Origin: Saccharicrinis sp963666825
Lineage (GTDB): Bacteria; Bacteroidota; Bacteroidia; Bacteroidales; Marinilabiliaceae
Assembly: GCA_963666825.2 (NCBI GenBank)
Contig: OY763044.2
Coordinates: 4,650,001 to 4,714,000, forward strand
Reading direction: 5' to 3'
DNA: 64,000 bases
Shown here: in pieces, positions 55,737-64,000 of the stretch
How the letters are laid out: every line of letters starts with the position of its first letter
Numbering within the stretch: the stretch's first letter is position 1
Notes under the pieces: model-generated
Database searches by the model: none
Told to the model about the DNA's origin: nothing
The model's input: only the letters and a program-made list of their open reading frames with translations
Program-made: the position numbers and the translations under genes

Positions 55737-55766
55737 TACATAGTATTTCAAATTCAACAACATATA

Positions 55767-55817
55767 AAAAAGCAGAAATCCTTATTTATTAAAATAAAGG
55801 TTTCTGCTTTTTCTATT
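55767..55817 (+). terminator. terminator of ytxH
   Basis: AAAGCAGAAATCCTTATTT pairs with AAATAAAGGTTTCTGCTTT with one mismatch, followed by T-rich sequence. Confidence 0.85.
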
Positions 55818-56127
55818 ATATCAAATAACCAAAAATAGAGAACAATTAATTTTCATGTATGACTGTGGTGTGGATTCAACAATATAATCAAACAAATCCT
55901 GTTGCACTTCATACACAATTAATTAATCCCCCTCTTTAGCAAAAAATTAAATATCACCATATCACACTAACTTACTGCACATTACAAAACACAAGTGTAT
56001 TTTTTGGCATTTACAATTAAGAAATGAATGCTATTTGATCTATGATTAACAACAATAATTAATAATCTAAAATACTTCATAACAACCTGCAGGAGAAATA
56101 AAATATGAAGACAAAAAAATTAATATT
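55818..56127. other. intergenic region upstream of usp gene
   Basis: AT-rich, no gene. A TGGCAT at 56005 matches a -24 half, but the -12 half is poor. A TGTGGA half-site lies near 55870 without its partner. Confidence 0.4.
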
Positions 56128-56970
56128 ATGAGACGGAAAATAATTGAATATATAAATACAACAAAGAATATAGAAGAAGCCATTAAAACAAGCTTTCATC
56201 TAGCAAAGAACCTTAATAAAGATATTGAAATAAATGTAGTTGTAGAAAATGCAACAACTTCTTCTTTGGCTGGAGCTACACCCATAACCGCAGCTAATGA
56301 AGCTAAATTACAATATGAGATATTGAATGAAAGAACCCATAAAGTAGAGGAAGTAATAAATAAATTCAAACATGAGGTTACTGAATTAAATATTGAAGTC
56401 AAACAGCATGCTGCATCATTAGATAGTTTAGTTGAGTTAAAATCAAAAGAAACGGATACCTATTTAATAATTATAGCAGAAGACAATTTCAGATCTGAGA
56501 TTTCTCTTGTAACCTTCTTTGATAAATTCTCTCAATTAGCAGAATGTCCTATTCTTAGGTTACCAACTAATTATGTATTTAAACCATTTAGCAGAATCTT
56601 ATATGCATCCGACTTTCTGGATGAGGATATCGAAAAACTAAAGTACTTAACAAGTATTGCTAAAGTATTTAGAGCGCATATCACAATGCTGCATATTTCT
56701 GAAAACAAAGAACCTAGCCTATATAATACAATGGACTTTGCTAATGATTTAGTACAGCAAATAGACTACGAGAATATTGAGATTAAAACAATTAAAGCAG
56801 CTGACATTAGTAAAGGTATTAACAAATATGCCTTTAAGAACAGCTATGATCTGGTTGTTGTGCTCCGAGAAAAGAAAAACTTTATTGAGAATATCTTAAA
56901 CAAGAGTCAATCATTAGAAATTACCAAAGATTCTGAAAAGGCAATTTTAATGTTTCATGAATTAAACTAA
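56128..56970 (+). CDS. universal stress protein-like, two diverged Usp domains
   Basis: The 280-residue protein looks like two tandem Usp domains. The second is clearer: FSRILYASDFLDEDIEKLKYLTSIAKVFRAHITMLHISE, ending YDLVVVLREKK. The ATP-binding G-x2-G-x9-G(S/T) motif is not visible in either half, so it may not bind ATP. It lies 63 bases upstream of dps, suggesting shared expression in stress or stationary phase. Confidence 0.8.
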   Translation: MRRKIIEYINTTKNIEEAIKTSFHLAKNLNKDIEINVVVENATTSSLAGATPITAANEAKLQYEILNERTHKVEEVINKFKHEVTELNIEVKQHAASLDSLVELKSKETDTYLIIIAEDNFRSEISLVTFFDKFSQLAECPILRLPTNYVFKPFSRILYASDFLDEDIEKLKYLTSIAKVFRAHITMLHISENKEPSLYNTMDFANDLVQQIDYENIEIKTIKAADISKGINKYAFKNSYDLVVVLREKKNFIENILNKSQSLEITKDSEKAILMFHELN

Positions 56971-57033
56971 TGAACAACCAGGTTTAAATCATTTACAATT
57001 CAAATTTATTATTCATCATAAAAAAAAAATATT

Positions 57034-57531
57034 ATGGAAACTTTAACAAAAACGTATTCAAAATTAGGATTTACAGGATTAGACACTGCAGAATTAGTAA
57101 CAACAATGAATAATGTTATTGCGAATTATCATGTATTTTATCAGAAACTAAGAAATTATCACTGGAACGTGACAGGTCCTGACTTCTTCGATTTACACGA
57201 AAAATTCGAAGAGTTATACACTGCAGCAGTAAACAATATTGATGAGATTGCAGAAAGAATCAGAGTATTTGGAAAAACACCATTAAGTACTTTAAAAGAA
57301 TATCTGGAAATTTCGGAAATTAAAGAAACAGGTTATAACCTAACCCCACTTGAAATGACAAGAGATGTACTATCGGATATAGAAAAATTAGATGGACATT
57401 TAGTTAAGGTTGCAGAAGCTGCCAAACAAGCAGGCGATGTTGCTACTATTGATTTAATAAATAGTATGATTAAATCAATTGAAAAAGAACATTGGATGTT
57501 AACTGCCTGGTTAAACAACTCAAAAAACTAA
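57034..57531 (+). CDS. dps: Dps-family ferritin-like DNA-protection protein
   Basis: The 165-residue protein has the Dps ferroxidase pattern shared between subunits: NYHWNVTGPDFFDLHEKFEELY and NNIDEIAERIRVFG supply the His, Asp and Glu ligands. Dps dodecamers oxidise and store iron and shield DNA in oxidative stress. Downstream lies its terminator and then the left end of the integrated element. Confidence 0.95.
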   Translation: METLTKTYSKLGFTGLDTAELVTTMNNVIANYHVFYQKLRNYHWNVTGPDFFDLHEKFEELYTAAVNNIDEIAERIRVFGKTPLSTLKEYLEISEIKETGYNLTPLEMTRDVLSDIEKLDGHLVKVAEAAKQAGDVATIDLINSMIKSIEKEHWMLTAWLNNSKN

Positions 57532-57597
57532 TATCAATACTATTTTATCATCACCAGATTTAATATCATTTTAATAAATAACTGATATTAAATAAAA

Positions 57598-57633
57598 AAC
57601 GCAAGTACCTATTCGATACTTGCGTTTATTTTT
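57598..57633 (+). terminator. terminator of dps
   Basis: AACGCAAGTA and TACTTGCGTT form a stem around CCTATTCGA, followed by TATTTTT. The T run directly abuts the left att repeat. Confidence 0.88.
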
Positions 57634-57646
57634 GGGTGGAAGACCG
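57634..57646 (+). repeat. left attachment-site core of the element
   Basis: GGGTGGAAGACCG, identical to 63274-63286. It lies between the dps terminator and the integrase gene. Confidence 0.85.
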
Positions 57647-57764
57647 TATTATAACCATGCATTCTGTATACAAATAAACATCTGTTTATCAAGCTTAATT
57701 AAGTTCAAAGACAATTATTTTACGTATATTTACATCTATTAAGTTAGAATATAGTTAGAATATT

Positions 57765-59024
57765 ATGAATGTACGTTTAATGATTGAAAGCTCAAAATCT
57801 AACAAGGCAGGTGAGTGTATTGTTTACGTTGAAGTCTCAATTACAAGAGACGGTAAAAAGAAAACGGTAAGAATACCAACATTAACAAAAGTACCTGTTA
57901 AGAGTTGGAGTGCTAAGTCGCAATCAATCATACGGAATAAGGTCAAAGATTATTATAAATTAAATCAGTCTCTTGGAGAACAAAAAGATTTGGTTAATGA
58001 AATTATTGCAGATTTGCTGTCAAAGGGTAAGTTTGAGTTAGTCGAAATTAAAAATGAATACAAAAGGAGAACATCTCCAATTGTTCATGATTTTTTTCAG
58101 ATACTAGATGATTTTATTGAATTACGTGAAAAGAAAATGACACATAATGGCGTAAAGGACTTTAAAACGTTAAGATCTCATTTAATAAATTTTGAAAAGG
58201 AAAGAAAATCGAAAATAATACTCTCAGAAATAAACAATACTTTTTTTGAAAAATTTGAAGTGTATTTGTACTCTGTTAAGATTGAATATAAAAAAGAAGA
58301 TGATGAAATAATTTATCGCAATTTAGCTGACAGCACAATTATCAAAAATCTCCAAACATTAAAAACATTTTTAAATGCACAAAATGACAAAGGAATGCCA
58401 ATAAATAAGTCATTTAAGCGATATAAGATAAAATCAAAACCCCAAACAGAACTTATTACACTTGAAGCGGATGAATACAAGTTACTATTAAAACCGATCA
58501 ACAATGAGCGATTAGAAAAGGTACGACAATTATTTATTCTTCAATGTTCGACTGGATTACGTTACTCCGATGCAATACGGATAAAAAAAAGTCACATTCG
58601 AAATAACACAATATACATGAATGCACAAAAAACCCGTCAGAAATTGCAAATTCCATTAAACACTAACTCTAAAGAGATTCTTGAACTATGCGATTATGAT
58701 ACAAGTAATATTACAATTTCTAACCAGAAATATAATGATTACATCAAGGAATTATGTGAATTAGTTGGAATTGATAGTGAAATAATGAAAATCTCATATC
58801 GTGGAAATAAAGAGGTTCAAGAACTGATGAAAAAATATGATCATATGTCAAGCCACCATGGGAGACGATTTTTTATTACCCAGAATTTAATAAATGGCAT
58901 AAGACCTGAAATCATCATGAGCATGACGGGGCATACTGATTTTCGTAGTTTTAAAAAATATATTGCAGTTACAGAAACAAATAGAATTAATGCAATGGAT
59001 GTATGGAGTAATACTTTTAAATAA
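57765..59024 (+). CDS. int: tyrosine-type site-specific integrase
   Basis: The 419-residue protein has an arm-binding N-terminal domain (ITRDGKKKTVRIPT), a SAM-like core-binding domain and the catalytic domain. Catalytic residues are Arg266 (STGLRYSD), His365 and Arg368 (HHGRR), His390 (TGHTDFRS) and Tyr399 (KKYIAV). It inserts and excises the element by recombination at tRNA-His. Its TAA overlaps the next gene's ATG by one base (TAATG), so the two are translated together. Confidence 0.96.
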   Translation: MNVRLMIESSKSNKAGECIVYVEVSITRDGKKKTVRIPTLTKVPVKSWSAKSQSIIRNKVKDYYKLNQSLGEQKDLVNEIIADLLSKGKFELVEIKNEYKRRTSPIVHDFFQILDDFIELREKKMTHNGVKDFKTLRSHLINFEKERKSKIILSEINNTFFEKFEVYLYSVKIEYKKEDDEIIYRNLADSTIIKNLQTLKTFLNAQNDKGMPINKSFKRYKIKSKPQTELITLEADEYKLLLKPINNERLEKVRQLFILQCSTGLRYSDAIRIKKSHIRNNTIYMNAQKTRQKLQIPLNTNSKEILELCDYDTSNITISNQKYNDYIKELCELVGIDSEIMKISYRGNKEVQELMKKYDHMSSHHGRRFFITQNLINGIRPEIIMSMTGHTDFRSFKKYIAVTETNRINAMDVWSNTFK

Positions 59025-59497
59025 TGGCTATATCATTCTCGGAAGATTTACATCCTAAAAAAATACCAAATACTAAATTGAAATTCGGCTATTACTATAG
59101 AGATATTCAATATTTACAATATTTTGGAGTAATTAACTTAAAAGAAAATATCTTCACACCATCAAACCTAAAATTTGATTCATATGAGAAGCTTAAACAA
59201 TTTTTGTATGAAAGGGGCATTATTGGTAACGAAGCCAATGTAAATGCATTTACTAACGAAATAGATGGTTGGGTATTACCATTTGTAGATACAGGAAAGA
59301 TCTATAACGAAGATTTAGATTTAAATAATAGAATACTACAATATAAACTATATTCAATAAATGAAATAGCACACATGTTAAGCCTGAGTCGTCCTACCGT
59401 ATATAAATTGATCGATTCCGGCGAATTAAAAGCGAAAAGAGTAAATGGACAATTAAGGATCATGCATAAAGACTATATTGATTATATTAATGGTTAA
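59024..59497 (+). CDS. excisionase-like helix-turn-helix protein
   Basis: The 157-residue protein ends with a MerR-like/excisionase HTH_17 domain (SINEIAHMLSLSRPTVYKLIDSGELKAKRVNGQLR). The N-terminal 100 residues are unfamiliar. By position after the integrase it is probably the recombination directionality factor or an element regulator. Confidence 0.8.
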   Translation: MAISFSEDLHPKKIPNTKLKFGYYYRDIQYLQYFGVINLKENIFTPSNLKFDSYEKLKQFLYERGIIGNEANVNAFTNEIDGWVLPFVDTGKIYNEDLDLNNRILQYKLYSINEIAHMLSLSRPTVYKLIDSGELKAKRVNGQLRIMHKDYIDYING

Positions 59498-59608
59498 TTA
59501 ACCACATTCAATATTACCATTCACTACCTATATGTTAAAATAAAAACATCTATAGTGAAATATTTATGTTATTTTTGATTTTCAGAACAAACCTATAAAT
59601 ATTCTAAT

Positions 59609-60016
59609 TTGTATTACATTAAAACATTTTCACACAAAGAGATTCTTACCAATATTTTCTCCGTATTAATGAATGCTTCAGCGCTATCAATATTGGCATA
59701 TATCAAACCTGATCGTCCTTTTGCAATGTTTCTATTAATTACATCTTATTGCTTTGCACAAGGAATAAATCACAGATTATATTTTCTCGAACATAAAAAA
59801 AGGAATACAACCTTAGGTCGACTCATCCATGATATTGTATATATTCTTACAAGCTTTGTGATATATTCTATAATATTAAAATTGACTGATCATTTCTATA
59901 TTATAGGTCATTATTCCAACCTTATTATTTTGCTAACACTAGTTGTATTATGCATTGAATTTATTCTTACAATTATTAATTTCTTTTTTAGAAAATTTAA
60001 TATTGAATTATGGTGA
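59609..60016 (+). CDS. four-helix membrane protein of the element, unknown
   Basis: The 135-residue frame starts at TTG (59609); the first in-frame ATG is at 59669 and would give a 115-residue protein. Hydrophobic segments at about 13-32, 39-53, 73-92 and 104-127 predict four TM helices. It overlaps the next gene by 7 bases, suggesting joint expression and perhaps a complex. I do not recognise a family. Confidence 0.6.
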   Translation: MYYIKTFSHKEILTNIFSVLMNASALSILAYIKPDRPFAMFLLITSYCFAQGINHRLYFLEHKKRNTTLGRLIHDIVYILTSFVIYSIILKLTDHFYIIGHYSNLIILLTLVVLCIEFILTIINFFFRKFNIELW

Positions 60017-61377
60017 AATTAAAAATTGTAGGTATAATTGTTTTCCTCATGATTCTTGGGGCATTATTTCTTAATTACAAATTATCAATTAACGAGGAAA
60101 ATGATGACAATATCATTTATTGGAAACCCGATCTAAAATTACACACTAACGATTTTAAACAAACCTTTCCGTTTTTAGGTGATAAATATTCAGCTAAAAT
60201 ATGGGCGTATGTAAATTTTGATAAAGACGAAAAAGGTAATTATATAGCTAAAGCATTCATGGATAAACATAAATCAACCTTTTGCGCGGGCATAACTGAC
60301 ACTATCGAGGTTGAGTATTTATTAAATCATGAAAAGTATCATTTCAATATTGCTGCCATTGTTGCCAAAGAAGCTAATCAAATGATAAAAAAACAAACTC
60401 ATGAGAATAAAAATATAAGTCTTAACTTTTTACATAAATGGTGTTACGATAGATTGAATAAATTAAATACCAAATATGACTCCCAGACTAATCATTCTTT
60501 AAATAAAGAATATCAATATTACTGGGAATACCAAATAGATTCATTACTGTCTAATGGTGAATATACTTCCTCAGCACAAAGTGAATATGGTGGAATATCA
60601 TGCTATTTTCCCTCTGAACCTAATATTGAAGTATATGTGGATACATTTCTCATGAGAGAAATCCATTGTTTAGACAAATATAATATGCGATTCAGATACA
60701 CTATCGATTATGACTCATATGATAACATAGAATCTTTTAAAGACTTTTTTATCTCAATGTTATCTAAAAATGGCTTTGTTGATCAAACTTTATCACAAAC
60801 AAAATATAATGGATATGATCGCATTATTTCATACTGTTCAGATACGATTGAAAACAGAAAATTTTTTGATTGGATTATATTTGCACCTCCATTTAAATAT
60901 CAACTTACAGTTAATTATCCATTAAACACCCCAAACGACACTCTATATGAAAGAATGAAAAATCATTTTTTCAATTCAGTAGACCTATCAGATAATGACG
61001 AATATTGGATAAATGAATTTAAAGAAAGTGATTATCCTGTCATGAAACGAATGGATATAACCAATAAAAAAACAGAAGATTATAAAACCCTAGTAACTCA
61101 TGGAATTAGTAATTACTCTATTTTATATCACAAACCAATACATTTCAAAGAATATTTGATAATTCCAATATATCCCATAAAGAACAATTACAATGAAATA
61201 GAGAATTTTATTCTTTTTTGCAATGGACAAGTATACGCACAAGATGTAGATTCAATAAACAGCATCATATGCGTGAATAAAAACGATTTACCCGACAATA
61301 AAATGATACAATTTGGATATACATTAAAAAGTGATAGCATTGATAATGTATATGATTTATATGGTACGTGCTATTAA
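60010..61377 (+). CDS. membrane-anchored HExxH protein of the element (DUF922-like?)
   Basis: The 455-residue protein has one N-terminal TM helix (about 5-24) and a soluble remainder. At 104-115 it has LLNHEKYHFNIA: His107, Glu108 and His111 form an HExxH zinc-protease motif, like the HEQxHFDIA of DUF922-type putative secreted peptidases in Bacteroidota. The third zinc ligand is not obvious. The C-terminal 250 residues are not recognised. It probably faces the periplasm and works with the 4-TM protein. Its benefit to the element is unknown. Confidence 0.65.
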   Translation: MVKLKIVGIIVFLMILGALFLNYKLSINEENDDNIIYWKPDLKLHTNDFKQTFPFLGDKYSAKIWAYVNFDKDEKGNYIAKAFMDKHKSTFCAGITDTIEVEYLLNHEKYHFNIAAIVAKEANQMIKKQTHENKNISLNFLHKWCYDRLNKLNTKYDSQTNHSLNKEYQYYWEYQIDSLLSNGEYTSSAQSEYGGISCYFPSEPNIEVYVDTFLMREIHCLDKYNMRFRYTIDYDSYDNIESFKDFFISMLSKNGFVDQTLSQTKYNGYDRIISYCSDTIENRKFFDWIIFAPPFKYQLTVNYPLNTPNDTLYERMKNHFFNSVDLSDNDEYWINEFKESDYPVMKRMDITNKKTEDYKTLVTHGISNYSILYHKPIHFKEYLIIPIYPIKNNYNEIENFILFCNGQVYAQDVDSINSIICVNKNDLPDNKMIQFGYTLKSDSIDNVYDLYGTCY

Positions 61378-61855
61378 AATATTATTCAAATAAATAATAA
61401 AATCACTATCACATATAAAAACACCCTAATTCAGTTCAATACTTTTCTCAACCATTGAACTACCAACACATTATGTTTAAAACGAAACAATTTAATAGTA
61501 CTATATCCTATCCGGAATAGTACTATAACCCCCCATTAAACCCATCCTCTTCGTACAAAACCATGTATCCTCCTTTATAATCGAATTGATAAAACGGCGG
61601 GGCCGTAGGCGTCGTCGGTCCTACATTCGTAATTCGTCACATTTATTTTGAAAAAAATTTACTATTTGTGTAATTTTTACATAATACAGGCGCTACATGG
61701 ATTTTTCATATAAAAAAACGATTTCCCAAAACTCATTATTATAATATTTTATAAAACACATGGTCGTTTGCTGTTCATGAAAGGTATTTAGATAAAAAGC
61801 AAACCCCACATCCTTTGATGTAGGGTAATATAATTTTATTTAAACCTCATTTAAC
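61378..61855. promoter_or_regulatory. origin-like region upstream of the rep gene
   Basis: The 478 bases hold a 12-bp direct repeat AATAGTACTATA at 61494-61505 and 61516-61527 (22-bp period). A sharp GC-rich island at 61595-61624 contains two adjacent hairpins, CGGC-GGG-GCCG and GTAGG...CCTAC. A further inverted repeat AGTTCAAT...ATTGAACT lies at about 61433-61460. An attenuator-like hairpin (61804-61825) precedes the Rep ATG. Together this looks like a replication or nicking origin. Confidence 0.5.
61804..61825 (+). terminator. hairpin in the rep leader
   Basis: CCCCACATC and GATGTAGGG form a stem with one mismatch 31 bases before the rep ATG. It could limit Rep synthesis. Confidence 0.45.
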
Positions 61856-63139
61856 ATGAAGAGATATAATATAAATACAAAAAAAATATCAAAAAACGAA
61901 GCAAATCAAAACGATTATTACACCCATAACAATGGTTTCTCATTTCCAACAGTTTCCGGATCTACAGAACATGATACTAACTCATCTACAACAACATACC
62001 ATTGCAAGAACACTAGCTATAAAATTAATAAAAAGTACAACTTTTATTCATTGACAATAGATTGGTTACAGTTTACTTGTAGTTCAAAAACTTCAATACA
62101 TGAATTTTTTAATCACAAGAAAATCCCCAATGATTACATGCTTGAAAAAGTAAAAAACTTCACTAATCCCAATTATCATAAAAAATATAATGTATTTTAC
62201 CACAACCATAAGATTTGTGAAATATACTGCCATCCAACACAGACAGGGAACATACCAAATAAAACAAGCATAAAAATAGAAAACTCAATACTATACAAGT
62301 CCAATCTTTTAAAAATATGCAATAACCTACTAAAAGTATTTGAATTAGAATTCATTAGAATATCCAGATTGGATATTGCACTTGACGGACCTGACATACT
62401 AAATATTATTGATTTATGTAACAAATACAGCAAGTCACCTACTATTCAGACAAATAATAGTTATTTAAAAATAATTCCAACACAGTTTACTAAATCAAAA
62501 CACAAATTTGAAGGATGGAAAATTGGAAATGAAAAATCAGGGATCATGGCAGTAGTATATGACAAAACAAAAGAACTGTTAAAATCAAAAAAAGAGTACA
62601 TAAATGATTATTGGGAACTAAACAACCTAGACTATTCACAAAACGTAGGGAGATTTGAAATCAGACTTTACAACAAAAAGTTACATAAATATAACATTAA
62701 TAATTTAAGCATGTTATTAGACTCATCATTTATATCTAATATTTTCCATGATGAGGTAAAAGATTGGCTTGTATTTTATCGAGTTAAAAAAAAGGATATG
62801 TTAGAGTGCAAAAAAGAAACTGCAATTAGAAGAGGACATGTAATAAGATACATCAAATGGAATAAATTACCTAGAGCCAGAAAAGCATTATTAAAAAATG
62901 ATTATGTTTCAAATTCAACAATTACAAACGCTAAACGCTCAATTACCTATGAACTGAAGGAAGTTTTAAAAAATAAGCAGAATAAATACAATAAAGACCG
63001 CATTAGATTAATTAAATTAAACATGACACAATACAAGTTGGAAAGCTATGTTGATGCTAAACTAGACTGCTATTCCTTAAATGACAACACCTACATGTAC
63101 TACTTGAGAGATAAAATTTTTGACAGAAGATGTGATTGA
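61856..63139 (+). CDS. replication-initiation (Rep_trans-like) protein
   Basis: The 427-residue basic protein has the landmarks of Rep_trans-type initiators found in rolling-circle plasmids, inoviruses and mobilisable elements: SLTIDWLQFTC near residue 62, ISRLDIALDGPD, GWKIGNEKSGIMAVVYDKTKE and VGRFEIRLYN. The active tyrosine is likely within the VVYDKTKE region, but I cannot prove it. It would nick the GC-rich hairpin region just upstream. Low GC and many Lys/Asn codons match the rest of the element. Confidence 0.7.
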   Translation: MKRYNINTKKISKNEANQNDYYTHNNGFSFPTVSGSTEHDTNSSTTTYHCKNTSYKINKKYNFYSLTIDWLQFTCSSKTSIHEFFNHKKIPNDYMLEKVKNFTNPNYHKKYNVFYHNHKICEIYCHPTQTGNIPNKTSIKIENSILYKSNLLKICNNLLKVFELEFIRISRLDIALDGPDILNIIDLCNKYSKSPTIQTNNSYLKIIPTQFTKSKHKFEGWKIGNEKSGIMAVVYDKTKELLKSKKEYINDYWELNNLDYSQNVGRFEIRLYNKKLHKYNINNLSMLLDSSFISNIFHDEVKDWLVFYRVKKKDMLECKKETAIRRGHVIRYIKWNKLPRARKALLKNDYVSNSTITNAKRSITYELKEVLKNKQNKYNKDRIRLIKLNMTQYKLESYVDAKLDCYSLNDNTYMYYLRDKIFDRRCD

Positions 63140-63220
63140 ATTATTTTAATTAAAATCGTAAGATTTTGCAACGCAAAAATAGAAAATAGTTAGAAAATAG
63201 AAAAAGGTTAGAAAAAACAA

Positions 63221-63258
63221 AAGAGCAACTTATTGATATACAATAAGTTGCTCTCTAC
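63221..63258 (+). terminator. terminator at the right end of the element
   Basis: GAGCAACTTATTG and CAATAAGTTGCTC form a 13-bp stem around ATATA. A short T run follows near 63264. Confidence 0.8.
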
Positions 63259-63271
63259 TATCTTTTTTAAG

Positions 63272-63349
<78 letters not shown>

Positions 63350-63367
63350 ATTTCTGCTAAAAGCGAT

Positions 63368-63400
63368 GCAAAGATAACATTAAAAAAACTACATTTGCAA
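63368..63400 (-). promoter_or_regulatory. promoter of tRNA-His
   Basis: On the minus strand TTG (63400-63398), 21 bases, then TATCTTTG (63376-63369) fits the Bacteroidota consensus TTG-N19-21-TAnnTTTG. The tRNA begins 20 bases later. Confidence 0.65.
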
Positions 63401-63482
63401 TAGTTATTCAGAAAAAAAGTTTAAAATATTTTTCAAATAAAGCTTACTTTCTGTTATTGAATACATTACAAAACACTATAAA

Positions 63483-64000
63483 ATGAAGTTTTTTTTACAG
63501 GATAACACCAGCGACCAAATTGATGAAATTTTAAGGGCTCTAAACAAACTTATGGATGGAGATGTCTCTCATCAAATGAAAAAAAAGGGACTGGATTATA
63601 AATTAAATTATGGTGCCAGCATTTTATGGTTAAGAGAATTATCAAAAAAATACATGGGGAACAATGATTTAGCAAATAGATTATGGTTACGCGAAATAAG
63701 AGAAACCATGATCCTGGCAACATTAATCATAGATCCTAAAGATGAAGATTCCCAAACCCTTAACAACTGGTTAGACCAGATACCTACAAATGAAATAGCA
63801 GAACAATTAGGAGCTAACACCCTATGGAAACTAAATTCGCTTATTCCGATATCAAAACAATTACTTCAATCAAATAATCATTATAAACAAGCTGCGGCAT
63901 GGGTTGGTCTTGCTACATTCCTGCAAAAAGGAAACATACTGGAATCAAAGGATGCAGAATCTTTTTTAGATGATTTAAAAAGATCTATTTCAGAAGATTC
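63483..64000 (+). CDS. AlkD-like HEAT-repeat protein, 3' end outside window (partial)
   Basis: The frame opens at ATG 63483 and has no stop to the window end (172 codons seen). Segments HQMKKKGLDYKLNYGASILWLRELSKKY, LANRLWLREIRETMILATLIID and QIPTNEIAEQLGANTLW match a Bacteroidota subgroup of the DNA alkylation repair (AlkD-like) HEAT family. It differs in sequence from the AlkD-like gene at 1123. Its exact activity is uncertain. Confidence 0.75.
   Translation, partial: MKFFLQDNTSDQIDEILRALNKLMDGDVSHQMKKKGLDYKLNYGASILWLRELSKKYMGNNDLANRLWLREIRETMILATLIIDPKDEDSQTLNNWLDQIPTNEIAEQLGANTLWKLNSLIPISKQLLQSNNHYKQAAAWVGLATFLQKGNILESKDAESFLDDLKRSISED

Noticed and set aside
56005..56020. Further sigma-54 promoter upstream of the usp gene
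   Set aside because: TGGCAT matches the -24 half only; the -12 half is poor and no paired enhancer-like repeat is present.

Overview
The window is AT-rich and looks like the chromosome of a Bacteroidota bacterium, probably a free-living or marine member of Bacteroidia; I cannot fix the genus. Evidence: a SusC/SusD polysaccharide utilisation locus (PUL), a hybrid two-component (HTCS) regulator, Bacteroidota-type tyrosine integrase, lipoproteins with acidic residues after the lipobox cysteine, and TTG/TAnnTTTG-type promoters in front of both tRNA genes.

Layout. 1-3.2 kb: the start of a BNR-type secreted protein (cut by the window edge), an AlkD-like HEAT-repeat protein, and a complete IS3-family element (1790-3176) that landed on the alkD-like stop codon. 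3.2-13.4 kb: a likely phosphate module. It has a lipoprotein made of two copies of a beta-helix-like domain, a TonB-dependent receptor preceded by a 10-codon leader ORF, a Pit-type phosphate transporter with a PhoU-like tail, and divergent PhoR/PhoB-like genes. 13.4-17.9 kb: SPOR lipoprotein, HAD phosphatase, a CAU tRNA followed by a GIY-YIG nuclease gene and a second, disrupted copy of the tRNA 3' half, a berberine-bridge-type oxidoreductase and thioredoxin. 17.9-20.3 kb: lon, interrupted by a TAA four codons before its catalytic serine.

20.4-45.9 kb, all on the minus strand: a PUL with GH2, metallophosphoesterase, SusC, SusD, GH92, GH43, GH92, GH89, an HGSNAT-like membrane acetyltransferase, an HTCS regulator and GH28. 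The enzymes suggest alpha-mannose-rich glycans with alpha-GlcNAc and other caps. The HGSNAT-like/GH89 pair parallels two successive steps of lysosomal heparan degradation.

46.4-57.5 kb: a stress and signalling cluster. It holds a hybrid kinase with Hpt, an NtrC-family sigma-54 activator, a PAS kinase, a stand-alone receiver, CsbD, a small lipoprotein, MscS, an AI-2E-family permease, YtxH, a Usp-like protein and Dps. Five inverted repeats of the form TGTRGA-N6-TCYACA lie upstream of -24/-12-like sequences at three transcription units, which suggests a local sigma-54 regulon run by the encoded activator.

57.6-63.3 kb: a compact 5.6 kb integrative element inserted at the 3' end of tRNA-His, with a 13-bp core repeated at both ends. 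It carries integrase, excisionase-like protein, a 4-TM protein overlapping a membrane-anchored HExxH protein, an origin-like region and a Rep-like protein. No relaxase, Zot-like ATPase or capsid gene is visible. After the tRNA, a second AlkD-like gene runs off the window.
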